64,000 nucleotides of DNA from the NCBI GenBank assembly GCA_032622095.1, contig CP136062.1, forward strand, positions 1,984,001-2,048,000, in the 5' to 3' direction. Positions 46,572 to 58,349 of the stretch are shown here, one piece after another. The DNA comes from Siphonodentalium dalli. Its lineage: Eukaryota; Mollusca; Scaphopoda; Gadilida; Siphonodentaliidae. Under the pieces are notes generated by a model. The model had not been told where the DNA came from. It saw only the letters and a program-made list of their open reading frames with translations, and searched no databases. How positions within the stretch are numbered: the stretch's first letter is position 1; every line of letters begins with the position of its first letter. A program made the translations under genes and the position numbers.

Positions 46572-47690
46572 TAATAATTAACCTCAATGATGAGCGTGTT
46601 TGCTTGTGTTTCTGTTTTCCCAGCCACCCCTATACAAGACCCATGTGCTGTTGTCAAAAGTTGCATTTACATGTGCCATCATGTCCATTCAATACATTTT
46701 AAATTCCCGTATACAGCGGGTCTCTACCCAATGCACGATTTATTATGGAAAAGTAAGTGGTGCATGCAATGGAGAAATTGATTTACGAAACGTTGTGGAA
46801 CCACGACTATTCAAACCCTAAGTTTCTCTGTTTTTCCAACCACCTATCTACGCCCTTGCACAATCGACTCATGTACATTCAATACAGCGGGTCTCCAATG
46901 CATAAAACCACATGAATGCATACATGGGTTTATCCTATTCTGTGTTTTGATATATATGGCAACATTGATTATGACACCTTATCGACCCATGCCTATTGCA
47001 AGAGTACAATGTGTGTCTTGGGCGAGAGCATCCATTTTACACCGTATAGCGATTTTTGAATACGTGGTCGCAAAGGAACTCACTCCATGAAGCTAGTGCG
47101 GATTTCTTTATCCTATGCAAAAAATCTTACCATGGCATGGGGTCTTCATCCACTTGTTCTGAAGGAGTATCTTGTTTTATCTGTTTGGAAAGCGACATAC
47201 TTTACACTTGAAATTACATGTCTAACAGAAAGTGTACAGGTAATCGAATAAGACCTCAAGACTCGACCACGATGATATTTCCTTCTGATTGATACAATAT
47301 TGGTGCCAACAACCCATAGTATCACAGTTGGTTATGTTTTTATTAGAATAACATGACCAGTAGTATATTTTTTTTAAACAAAGTTAACCTATTAATTTCT
47401 TAATGCTTGTCGTGTTCCAGGGTACAGAGCGTGCCATAAATGTCAATAGGCCAAATTTATTGTGGTTGTGCCTAGCTACCAAACCCTATACTAAAATTGA
47501 CCGATTTATCAGTTAAACGTTTGTGTTGATTGAAGGGTATACAAACTTGCAGATAATATAAGACTTGAAAAGTCATAACAACGTAAATATAAACCGAAAT
47601 TAGAAAAAAAACAAGATCATTAACCCTACTTAATGATTCTTAATTAAATTGTAACCCCAACCACTGTCGTAATTATTATTGTCCTACTTT
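46572..47690. other. No gene seen
   Basis: A loose repeat, ATTCAATACA..CAGCGGGTCTC, occurs near 46687-46728 and 46876-46897. ORFs at 46587 and 46600 overlap it and have no domain. Confidence 0.45.
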
Positions 47691-47699
47691 TACTTTACT

Positions 47700-47960
47700 T
47701 TTACTTTGAAATTGCCATCAGTTTGAAATTTCTAAACCTTAGTGTGTGTCAGGTTGGAAATTTCCAACACTTGGAAAGTTTGTGTCCGGGTTCCTCCCCG
47801 TGTAAAGTCAAAAACTAATATATTAATGCTGATTAACTTAAGAAAACATTTTCCTACTGTTTGTCAAAATTGTGGACTGAAATTGCCATCAGATGGACAT
47901 TTTCCAATCGTCGGGGTGGGGGTTTCAGTGGAAATTCCTAACGCTTGCAAAGCTTGAGAT
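47700..47960. repeat. Fragment related to the 33.9-34.8 kb repeat element
   Basis: GCCATCAG.T.GA.ATTT.C..A.C followed by GGTTGGAAATTTCCAACACT and GGAAAGTTTGTGTCC.GG matches the unit at 34189-34270 and is repeated once more from about 47880. The 71-codon ORF at 47742 is repeat-derived. Confidence 0.6.
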
Positions 47961-48052
47961 ACAAATGGCGGATTTTTATTAGCCGTGTCTCGCACAGCTC
48001 CCGTGACGATCCCAAAGTAAAGCATTTATGAAACTAAATACGACGCATAGGA

Positions 48053-48533
48053 ATGGAAACAGAAAATAATGAGTTAAAACAGAGAAATAAACAGGTAGAA
48101 CAAAAGCTGAACAACATGGAAAACATATCAGAAAGGAACTTTGACAAGGGGAGCAGTACAGTAGAAAGGGGTGCCTTAGATTTCACAATCTTCCTGTCCC
48201 AGGCAGTGAAACAAATATATTCAACATTAACACTATTGCCATAATTACCAAAACCTGCAAAACCTATCTTGGAATTGACTTAAAGCAGTCTGAAGTATAC
48301 ACATCTCACCCATTGGGTGCCATAAGAGAAAACAGGAAACAAAGCCAGATGGCACCAAAACTGTTCAAAAAACTGTACAGGCTATCATCAGGTTCAATTT
48401 ATGGGATCCAAGGAAATAAAAAAAGACAAGAAAATCAACTCCTTTTGGACCTGCAATTGTAAGGTATATGCAAAGAAAACTGAAACCTCACAAAAGGTCA
48501 ACAACAAAACATTTGATGACATCTCAGGTCTGA
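48053..48533 (+). pseudogene. L1-ORF1-like retrotransposon protein relic
   Basis: A coiled-coil-like start (ENNELKQRNKQVEQKLNNME, residues 3-22) leads, after a frame change near 48175, into RFHNLPVPG, ITKTCKTYLGIDLKQSEVY and SHPLGA. Then, in a third frame, comes AIIRFNLWDPRK. The order (coiled coil, RNLR/RFHNLP-type motif, SHRLG-like block, V.VRF block) is that of the L1/Tx1-type ORF1 RNA-binding protein (Transposase_22-like). Two frame changes and stops make it non-functional. No ORF2 is found nearby. Confidence 0.55.
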
Positions 48534-50732
48534 TTTAGCCAATAAGCAACTAGCCCTCAAAATGGGCAAATATATATATAAGTTCTTGAAACATTCATAA
48601 ACTTTATTTGAAAACTACCAATTTCCAGAGTTAATTATGTTGATATGTGTATTAATGTTATATATATATGTATATATATATATATATGTGTGTGTATGTG
48701 TGTATGTGTATGTACACACATGTATATATATTTATATATATGGGTGTGTATATATATATATCCCTACTATTGCTCCAATTTTTGCACTTCTCCAAATCTT
48801 GAATATTGACTCATTAATCTCATACATTTCACAAATGTGAAATTGATGAGGTAATATAAAAGACAGCATACAGTTACTGTCCAAAGTATATATATTAACT
48901 TTTCAAAACAAAACCTTTATTTCATATACCAATCATATTTCTCTAACAAGTCAAACATGTAAATGAGAATTAACTTATTCTCCAAAATGTTTGCATAAAC
49001 TTTGAAATGACTACAATTTTAATTATTTTCAGTTTCCTCATTACTATTGCTCCCATTTTGCACTTCCCCAAATCTTGAATATTGACACATTAATCTCAAA
49101 CTTTTCAAAAGTGTGAAATTAAAATGCAAATATATAAGACAGCATACTGTCCAAAGTATATGTATTACCTGTTCAAAACAAAACCTTTATTTCATATACC
49201 GATCATAGGTCTTTAAAAGGTAAAACTATTCAAATGTGAATTAATTTTCTCCAAAATTGTCTGCATAAACCCTGAAACGACTACAATTTTAGTTATTTTC
49301 AATGCCGCTGAAATGTCAGTCACAATATCCCAAAAGTGTGAATATATAGTTATATGTGTGTATGTACATGTATGTATACATATGCATATGTGAATGTAGG
49401 TCTGTATATATAACTATGTGTATATGTGTATGTAGGTGTATGTATATGTATATATATAACTATGTGATATCCTCCTTACTATTTGCTCCCATTTTTGTAC
49501 TTCCGCAAATCTTGAATATTGACTCATTGATCTCATGAATTTGAAGGATGTGACAATTGACATGTCAATATATAAGAGATCATACTGTCCAAAGTGTATG
49601 TATTCACTTTTCAACTAAAACTTTATTTCATATACCAATAATATGCCTTTAAAAAGTTAAACATGTAAATGCGAATTGACATATTCTCCAAAATGTCTGC
49701 ATAAACTTTGAAATGACTACAATTTTAATTATTTTAAATTTTTCCTCCCTACTATTGCTCCCATTTTGCACTTCCCCAAATATTGAATATTGACTCCTTA
49801 ATCTCAGACATTTCCAAAGTGTAAAATTAACTTGTAAATATAAAAGACAACATACTGTCCAAAGTATGAGTATTAACTTTTCAAAACCTTCATTTCATTT
49901 ATCAATCATATGTCTTTAAAAAGTCAAACATTTAAATGTGAATTAACTTTTCTCCAAAATGTCTACACAAACTTTGAAATGACTAACTTTTAGTTATGTT
50001 CAATGTTGCTGAAATGTCAGTCACAATATCCCAAAGTGTGAAGTTGACTAATTAGATATAATGTTACATGTGAATTGATAAGCGTATAAACATATGAACC
50101 AATGTGTAATTGATCTGGCTTTCACATACCTCTTAAACAACTAGTCTAGAATGAGCAACTTGTAAATGGTGTTGGGACAAGATATTACTATCAATCTCAA
50201 ACAATATTTCAAACTGCAAATGATTTAAATACATATCACAAGTATTATATATTTGCATATGTAGATATTAATTTGCATATTACCCAAGGTATTTTACTTT
50301 GAGATATCGAAACATGCCTAAAATATTCTGCCTTGTACCTTCAATGATAACACAAATATTTTATTTCAAATCAAAACATCCCTGAATGTGAAATTAACTC
50401 AGAAAGTATTCCCATTGGTGTTTAGACAATACTTGAATGATGCGTCTCAAATTGCGTTACATGTAAATTCAGTGATGACACAAATTTGATATTCCTAAAT
50501 GACAACATCCCAGAATGTGAAATTGGCTAAGGAACTATTCCCAATTAGATATCACATGACTGAAACATTGTATGAACATATGAACCAATGTGTAATTACT
50601 GTGGCTTATATGTACATCTTAAATTAAACTAGCCTTCCAAATGGGCAAATATAAAATATTAAATTCTTGAAACATTCATAAATTGGAAAACTGCCAATTT
50701 CCAGAGTTAATTCTGTTTGTGTATATATTATA

Positions 50733-53700
50733 CTAGCAGGGTTACCCGGCGTTGCCCAGGTTAATGTATGCTGTGGATATTTGTTGGGAATAGAGAATGC
50801 TCTTGCTTAAAGTGTTATACGTTTTCTCATAAATTGTATATTCAAATAGCATCACAAAACATGATTATTACAGTCATGGAATATAAGTAGTGGCTCACCT
50901 TGTCAATTGTCATTCTGTTTATCGCGATTAGTCCGTTCCACCAATAATGAAGTATTTATTTATTTACAACTGCGTATACATTACACGTTATAATATGATA
51001 CATGAACATCATAAACACATTCGTTCGATAAAAGATGATAATTGGGTTTTACATATTGAGATGTATCAATCAATCTAGTGGGTTGGACTAAGATCTCGAG
51101 GACACCTGCTTATCATATCTCCATGAAGATACAGATGTTTCAAAGAAATTTCCAGGTGCTCCTCTGTTAATGGTGCTAAATATTGGCTAAATATTCTTAG
51201 TTTAAACGAAATGTTGCTGCGTACATATATATCAGCTACATGTGCCAGGCACAGGGCGAGATTTTGAGTTGTTTATGTCAGTCGATGAGTCTGTTCTAAA
51301 ACCCTTGTCAGATGTCAGTATTGGTAGGATCCTGAAAAGTCTTGTGCTACTAACTGCATTTTCTTGTATATCAGAAGAAACTATATTTGACTGCACACTG
51401 TGACCACTATTTTTGAACAGGCCTTCCATATCTTTTGACAAATTGTAACTTTTTGTGGAAACTGTATTGAATGGAACAGACTAAATTTTGTTATTATATA
51501 TATGCAATCCTCTGACGGTTCGAGGTCTCTCAGTTTGCACGAATATATGTATCTCTTCAATAGAATGATAAATATACGTTTAATGCTTCTTCTAGTTATC
51601 TTTTTTTGTAGCTCATTGTGTGAATGCCTTGATTGTCATTCCCATATAAATATGACTGTTAAGAAGATATAATTGTCCAAGTGACTTATGTGGGTCACCA
51701 TATGTCGGGATTGTGAAATGTGAACGCCCAACTACTTGAAATGATATGGAGATGGCCTGGTGGCTGTATATAACTTATATGTGGATATCGGCGATTAGCA
51801 ATCTTATCAATGATAGTGCATATCCGCTCGCCATCCGTGACGCAAATGACACCAAATGTGATTTAATTCATGGTATATCATTAGAGAAAAACGTGTATGA
51901 ATTTGGTGGAATTTGGTTTATTAAATCAATTGTTGATGCAACGCTGACTCGAACAACGCCATATTGTGAAGGTATTCGTTTGGTGGAAATCAGCGACAAA
52001 ACTATTTCACCATATTTTTTTAATTTCCCCTCCCACCAGGGGGCGGGGGGGGGTGAACAAAAAAAATGCGGCACGTATGCCGGGGTGGGTGGGTGGTCAA
52101 AGCCACCAACAAGCAATTATATCCGCAACTAAAAAAACAAATTCCTGCTTGTTTTTTAGTGTTTTGGCAATGAGTTGGGCTTCAAACCCACTTTGAATGA
52201 GAGAAATAATGTAAATCTAACTGTAAACTGACTGCAGGCAGTTATCGTGTTGTATTTTGTTGCAAATTTTGAAATCCAAGATGGCCGCTGGCAGCCATGT
52301 TTTTTTGGCCGAATGACCTCAAAATGACTCATTCCTATTTACATGTCCATGTTAACATCCATGATAAATAGTATGCACAGAAATTCATATACAGCTGTTT
52401 ACAGTGAATTTTCCCCCGCAAATCTCTGTTTTAGTGTTAAAAGGGGGGTGGGTGTCAAAAAATGGTCGGAAAAAACTGCCGAAAGCGGAAACAAATTTGG
52501 CGGTGGAGGTGGGTGGGTACAAAAAATGATCGAAAGGGAAAAAATGCCATACGTGCCTGAATTTGTTTTCCGACCCCCCCCTGCTCCCACCAACAGCGTC
52601 ATTTTAGAAAATTTTAACCCGCAACATTATCTTCCTTGTAAAAAGTTACCCCTCTTAGAATGCTTTGATGCATCTCGATTGTACCGCGTGAAGTTATATA
52701 TAGAACGCACACAGACAGACAAAAAGACAGACAGACAGCACGATTTTATTTCTTGTATCATTTGAGAAGAACATGTCTGAATTTGATGGTAATTGGTACT
52801 AAAAATATTTTGTATCAGTTTTGGTGACCCTCCCGTCCCTATTTCGGACTCAAGCTGCACACATTAAGACTCATTAGAGATTAGAGATGCATATATATGA
52901 AATTGGTGAAAATTGGCGAGTATACAAATTCGTATCAAATTTAAGGTCCCCATATCTCTCACCCATAGGGCACCAATTTGGTGTATCTAAACCACAAGAT
53001 AAGATTATGTATCAATCTGGTGGAAATCGGCACTAAACATATAGATATAATTTTTTGTGTCCCTTTCATCTCTATACACCACTGACTCGAATGGCCCCAC
53101 TTGTGACATCCTTAAACCACACGATTACACTCCTGATATCATGGAGATGATTGTTTATAAGTTTGGTGATAATCGGCGACTAAACAATTTTTTTTATCAA
53201 ATTTGGTGCCAATCCCTCCCCTCTACATCTCTCACCCAAACAGCACCACTATGGCGTCTTTAAATCACGATTAGATTCCTCGTATCATGGATAAGAACGT
53301 GTATCAATTTGGTGGAAATTGGCGCTAAAACAATTGTGCATCAATTTTGGTGCCCCTGTCCCTTTCAATGCAACCCTGACTCGAATGAGGCCACATTTGA
53401 CAGGTAAAAGCCACACCATTAGACTCCTCATACCATGGGGATGATTGTGTATAAGTGTGATGGCAATCGGCGACTTATTATCAAATTTAGTGCCCACCCC
53501 CTCCCAATCTCTCATCCAAAAACAATAATTTGGCGTTGTTAAATCGCACAATTAGATTCCTTGTATCATGAAGAAGAATATATATCAATTTGGTGGAAAT
53601 CGGCGCTAAAATTAGTTTTATCAATTTTGGTGCCCCTCTCCCCTTCCGTTCATCCCTGACTCAAGCGACGCCACTTTTGACATATTTAAACCACACCGTT

Positions 53701-54044
53701 GGATTATTCATATCATGGGGATGATTATATGTAAGTTTCGTGGCAATCGGCGATAGAAAAAAAATCTGCCCCCCCCCCTTCCGGGCACCCATGACGCGAA
53801 CGGCGCGACTTTTTCCATATTTAAACCACGCCATTAGATTCCTCATATTATGGGGATGATTATATATAAGTTTGGTGGCAATCGGCGACAAATTTTGTTT
53901 CTGCCCCTCCCCCTTTTCTGCCCCTGACAACAACGGCGTCACTTTAGAAAATTCTAACCCGACCATTATCTTTCTCGTAAAAAGCTACTCCTAGTAAACC
54001 CTTTTGGCATCATATAGATGGTCCCCTGTGAATTTCTATAGAAC

Positions 54045-54075
<31 letters not shown>

Positions 54076-54095
54076 TTCGCAAATATAGATATAGA
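50733..54095 (-). mobile_element. 3.4-kb non-autonomous Helitron nested in the tandem family
   Basis: On the minus strand the 3' end is a GGGCAACGCC-containing hairpin region, GGTAACCCTG, CTAG (50736-50733), then T. The 5' end is TCTATATCTATATTTGCG (54095), followed by a (CTGT)n tract. The flanking repeat resumes on both sides: GTTAATTCTGTTTGTGTATA before and TATATAACTATGTGATTTC after. The uninterrupted form of this junction is at about 54675-54711. The interior holds alternating tandem units (52.7-54.0 kb) with AAGTTTGGTGGCAATCGGCG and a monomer like the 61-62.7 kb array at 52266-52378. I see no helicase or Rep domain; the 128- and 140-codon ORFs at 51746 and 52343 run through repeats. Confidence 0.75.
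52750..53990 (-). repeat. Alternating two-type tandem array inside the Helitron
   Basis: Two versions of a roughly 145-base monomer alternate. One has TATCAATTTGGTGGAAAT(C/T)GGCGCTAA (near 53308 and 53582). The other has TATAAGTTTGGTGGCAATCGGCGAC or close variants (near 53155, 53450, 53730 and 53865). Each monomer also has a CCCCTCCC..-type C-rich stretch and a GACTCGAA(T/C)G..CCAC.TTTGACA block. The two-monomer period is about 280-290 bases. Minus-strand ORFs across it repeat the same peptide and are not genes. Confidence 0.65.
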
Positions 54096-55384
54096 TATAT
54101 GTATATTATATAACTATGTGATTTCATCCCTGCTATTGCTCCCATTTGTACTTCTCCAAAACTTGAATATTTACCATTATTGCTCTCATACATTTCACAA
54201 GTGTGAAATTAACATTTAAATTTATAAAACATAATATTTTCCAAAGTATCTGTATTAACTTTTCAAAACAAAACCTTTATTTCATATACCAATCATATGT
54301 CTTTAATAAGTAAAACATGTAAATATGAATTAGCATATTCTCCAAAGTGCCTGCATCAACTTTTAAACGACTACAGTGTTAGTTATTTCCAATGCTGCTG
54401 AAATGTCCGTCACAATGATGTGTCTCAAATAGTGCTACACGTAAATTCAATGATAACACAAATTTGACATTCCTAAATCATAACATGTGAAATTGACTAA
54501 AATTTTTTTTACCAAATAGATATAATATGACTGGAATATTGTATGAAAATACAAACCAATGTATAATTCCCGTGGCTTACATGCACCTCTTAAATTAAAC
54601 TAGCCTTCCAAATGGGCAAATATAAGTTCTTGAAATATTCACAAACTGTTTTTGATAAATTACCAATTTCAGAGTTAATTCTGTTTGTATATATAACTAT
54701 GTGATTTCTTCCCTATTACTGCTCCCATTTTGCAGTTCCCCAAGACTTGAATGTTGATTCATATTAATCTCATACATTTGAAAAGTGCGAAATTAATATG
54801 TAAAAAATATAAAACATCATATTGTCCAAAGTGTGTGTATTAACTTTTCAAACAAAATCTTTATTTCATATACAAATCATAAGTCTTTAAAATGTCAAAC
54901 ATGTAAATATGAATTACCTTATTCTCCAAAGTGTCTGCATCAAATTTGAAATGACTACAATTTTAATTATTTTCAATGTGCTGAAAAGTTTTTGGTATAT
55001 ATCAATCAAAATATTACAAAATGTGAAGTTGACTAATTACATACCATGTCACTAGAAAATTGTATAAACATATGAGCCAATGTGTAATTACAGTGGTTTA
55101 GCTCGATATTTTCAATACTTGTGTGTAAAGTTTACTTATTACATATAGTATACTAGGTAGTTTATTTTGTAGTGTTTTAGACCTTAATTTTGCTGGTCGA
55201 ATAAAATATCTCATGTTGTTATCTGGCGGGGGGGGGGGGGTGATCAGTGGGACCTAACGAATTTTGTAAATTGGATGACCTTTAAATATAAACAATCCAC
55301 GAAAAAGCAGATATCAAAGCTGAAACAGTTTGAAAAACAATTGTTTCCGTTATATATATAGGCTTACAACAATCATATTATCGC

Positions 55385-55990
55385 CCGTAAGACATACTTC
55401 TCATGTGTGTGGTAGCTACAGTGTCAATGTCACATTTTGAGCCATGTGCACGTTGTCCACATCAGCGTTCCTCGGTCGTTTGACGTCAAAACAAGTTTAC
55501 GATGGATCAGGGCATCCTCGACTTGATAGTAATCGCCATTTACACAATCAATCAAAATCGGTTTCCAATTAACAGATATGTACCCTGTATACGTTGACCA
55601 CTCAGAGAGTTTGAGCTATGCAAGACTTAGTCACGCCCACAGAGCACATAAATTTTCACCACGTATATTCAGACGGATTTATCACCTAGAGGCTTCAACG
55701 TGTGGAGCTACGCGATACATCGTTTGAACGGGGACATCCTCGGCTACACGATTATGTACACTTTGAATGGGTACTCGCAACAAAAATTCATCTAATACAG
55801 CATATGCGCTTGCGCGTATATCAGCTCCCCCCGATGATAATTAAAGGCGCGTGTCTTAAAATGTAACTTGTAATCCGCAGTATTCTACGAGTGTGCAACA
55901 AGATTGAAATTGCGAGTTTTTCGCAAAGCACAGCATGTTTTAAACGAGGTTTTCTGTGCAACGTACATATACGTCGCCGGCACTGAATGA
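55385..55990. other. No gene seen
   Basis: Less AT-rich sequence without a domain-bearing ORF. The 64-codon minus-strand frame at 55885-56079 extends into the MITE. Confidence 0.45.
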
Positions 55991-55991
55991 G

Positions 55992-56392
55992 TTAACCCTT
56001 TACCCAACAAACTGGCCAAAACCGGCCAAATAAAGCTTCCACAGCCTAAATTATCTTGGGTCTGTCTCAATAAAACCATACAAATATGGATATCATTGGA
56101 ACCGGCTCATTGACCACATTGTGATGGTTACAGTTATGCCCTGTGCCAATGCATTCTCTTATATATGCGAGTCGACCATAGGTCGCCTCGCATATATAAG
56201 AGAATGCATTGGCCTAACAAAAAATCTGTTTTTAACACTTTTTACCATTTTTTCTTACATTCTTTAACAATTTTATAATTTTTAATGTGTTAAGCCAATG
56301 CATTCTCTTATATATGCGAGGCGACCTATGGTCGACTCGCATATATAAGAGAATGCATTGGCACGGGGCCCTTCTGTTGGGTAAAGGGTTAA
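55992..56392. mobile_element. TTAA-target MITE (393 bp) with two mirror-image palindromes
   Basis: The element at 55996-56388 begins CCCTTTACCCAACA and ends with its exact inverse, flanked by TTAA (55992-55995 and 56389-56392). CCC-type ends next to TTAA are typical of piggyBac-like elements. Inside are two 69-base palindromes, about 56147-56215 and 56293-56361. Each has 27-base arms (GCCAATGCATTCTCTTATAT then ATGCGAG, and the inverse) and a 15-base loop. The second palindrome is the exact reverse complement of the first, loop included. No transposase. Confidence 0.9.
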
Positions 56393-56816
56393 ATGCTGTG
56401 AAATTCCTGTCCAATTGAAGAGCACATATACAGGAGATCGTTTTACTGAATTGAACATTTCCTTTGCAGTCCGGAGTTATGACCGATTGAAGGTCCGAAA
56501 ACTCTAAAGTTAACTCATTCAGTGCCAGGTTAAGCTGGGAGAACGATATTTGTGTGCTAGGATTCCTGGGGAAAAGCCATTATTTACACTAACTACATGT
56601 AGATACATAGTTGGAATATTCAATATTGGATAGAATCGAATTTACCATTGGTATTGCTAGTATATGCCCTACGCATGGACTGCTTTGAAACACCATCTCC
56701 TATTCTGGAGGGTCATCATGGCTCCATAATTGCATGTTGTCATGGCAACGATCGATGACTTAAAGTTAACACCGATTGCGTAAAATTACAAATCTTTTGT
56801 TTTCTGTGGCCATCTA
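56393..56816. other. No gene seen
   Basis: No recognisable coding region, hairpin or array between the MITE and the second copy of the direct repeat. Confidence 0.45.
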
Positions 56817-57099
56817 AGTAGTTTATTCTGTAGTGTTTTAGACATTAATTTTGCTGGTCGAATACAATATAATCATGTTGTTATCTGGGGTGGGTGATGA
56901 TTGGGACATAACGAATTTTGTAAATGGGATGACGTTTACAATAAACAATCTACGACAAAAGCAGATGTCAAAGCTTAAAACAAATTGTTTCCGTTATATA
57001 GACCTACAACAATCGTGCTATCGTCGGTGCATGAGCAAATAGTACGCATTATTCTATCATTCTTGCGTCCAATCCCCAGCGATGGCTGGTTTTCTAATT

Positions 57100-57752
57100 G
57101 TTCGTTTAACACAATGATGGAAGGAATGCTGGAACGTGTGATAACAAAAATGGCAAAGTGCGAGGTCGCTAACATTGCAGAAGACGCGTTCGTTCCCAAA
57201 GACAAATATGACAAAGAACGGGAGTCGCGACAGTCTGACGTCCGGGGCACTAAAGTTGACCTAGATGACTTACAACAGTAAGTTCGCCGTACAAACCTCC
57301 GTATCTCGGGCGTTCCGGAGAGACCGAATGAAAACACAGACCATATCGTTCTCGGCGTTGCCAATCAACTTGGTGTCCCTCTAGGAGACTGATGTGCATC
57401 GAAGCCATAGATTGGGCCCTAAACAAAACAACGGAACTAACGGCGTCTCATATAAACCTATATATACCCAGTCTCGCCAAAATATATTTGGGCTTCCCTC
57501 ATTCAAAATCAGGAGGGAACTCCACGGGAAGCGTAGAGACATTCCCCAAATAAAGCTACCATATCTTGATAAAAAGATATACATAAAGGAGGACTTAAGA
57601 AAGCCCATCAGCTACGCAAAGATGAACTGATCTACCAAACGTGGACAATTGATGGTGCCATCCTCATCCGGTTTAGGGAGGGTGAAAAGCCTATTAGTAT
57701 TACCACAGCCGAACAAATCGACAAGCTAGATTATGATTTACGTGGAAATTAA
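57100..57752 (+). pseudogene. L1-ORF1-like (Transposase_22-type) retrotransposon protein relic
   Basis: The first frame (to a stop at 57281, then continuing in the same frame to 57392) reads DKYDKERESRQ, DLDDLQQ-stop-VRRTNLRISGVPERPNENTDH and VANQLGVPLGD. This is the coiled-coil end and RRTNLRI(S/R)G(V/I)PE motif of L1-type ORF1 RNA-binding proteins. After a +1 change the next frame gives HRSHRLGPKQNNG and later KKIYIKEDLRKPISYAK, the SHRLG and I(Y/F)I.EDL blocks. The third frame (57621-57752) gives TIDGAILIRFREGEK and ends at a TAA stop. One internal stop and two frame changes make it a pseudogene. No ORF2 follows. Confidence 0.75.
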
Positions 57753-58040
57753 ACCACAATGTAATCAATGTCAAAATTATCAGATCTTGACCATACATGT
57801 ATATAGCTGGTTGTTCTTTCAGATCGAATTTTGGAACTGAACAAGAAATTGTCATGCATAGTTGCATTCTTTATTGTATTAATACGGCACAACCAATATA
57901 TATTAGCACATGTAAATACACACCTGAATGTCCACAAATCATCGCTTCGTGTTTTGGCCAAACTCACAAATATCCACAATACACATTTATGATTAACACC
58001 TGCACTTCTATATCCGACGAAAATGATTTATGCAGAAATC
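57753..58040. other. No gene called
   Basis: A 90-codon plus-strand ORF (57797-58069) rich in Ile, Thr and Cys runs into the next repeat. No family is recognised. It directly follows the ORF1-like relic, where an ORF2 start would be expected, but it shows no endonuclease motif. Confidence 0.4.
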
Positions 58041-58042
58041 TG

Positions 58043-58346
58043 CTAGATAAACAAAACGCCACCAACTGAATCTATCTTCTCCGTAAGCCTGGTGAAACAC
58101 TCCAGGACCGTTTGTTCTGCTTTCCAGTGTAGTAAATCATTAAGTTTCCTTCTCGAACGAATCCTCGATAGAAGGACGTCAGATTATTCGATTTTAAAAA
58201 TATTTTCAATGCGCAGCTAGATAAACAAAACGCATCCAACTGAATCTATCTTCCGTAAGCCCGATGAAACATTCCAGGACCGTTTGTTCTGTTTTCCAGT
58301 GTAGTAAATCATAGAGTTTCTTTCTTGGACGAATCCTCGATGGGTC
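58043..58346. repeat. 174-bp-offset tandem duplication
   Basis: CTAGATAAACAAAACGC starts copies at 58043 and 58217, each continuing through CAACTGAATCTATCTTC, CAGGACCGTTTGTTCTG and TTTCCAGTGTAGTAAATCAT to GACGAATCCTCGAT. The copies differ at roughly one base in ten. Confidence 0.85.
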
Positions 58347-58349
58347 AAA

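Larger units (their letters stand above)
48550..55135. repeat. Tandem repeat family with CTAGCC unit starts, split by a Helitron
   Basis: Units start at 48550, 50629 and 54600 with CTAGCC(C/T)TC(C/A)AAA(A)TGGGCAAATAT. Each continues through CCAATTTCCAGAGTTAATT, a TA/TG-rich stretch and one or more blocks beginning CTATTGCTCC and containing TTGAATATTGACTCATTAAT, CAAAACCTTTATTTCATATA and TGAAATGACTACAATTTTA. Block starts lie near 48768, 49043, 49482, 49750, 54130 and 54717. Where the next unit follows, it ends CCAATGTGTAATTAC..GTGGCTTA...TTAAATTAAA. Microsatellites (TATATG)n lie near 48655 and 49345. ORFs of 60-75 codons here are translated repeats. Confidence 0.75.
55157..57021. repeat. Pair of direct repeats of about 210 bp, 1.66 kb apart
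   Basis: GTAGTTTATT(T/C)TGTAGTGTTTTAGA begins copies at 55157-55384 and 56817-57021. Both include ATTTTGCTGGTCGAATA, a poly(G)/GGGGTGGG tract, CGAATTTTGTAAA and ATTGTTTCCGTTATAT. The interval contains a TTAA MITE and no recognised gene. Confidence 0.75.

Noticed and set aside
51746-52765. ORFs of 128 and 140 codons on the plus strand
   Set aside because: They run across repeats inside the nested Helitron, contain poly(G)- and poly(C)-derived Gly and Pro runs, and lack Rep, helicase or other domains.
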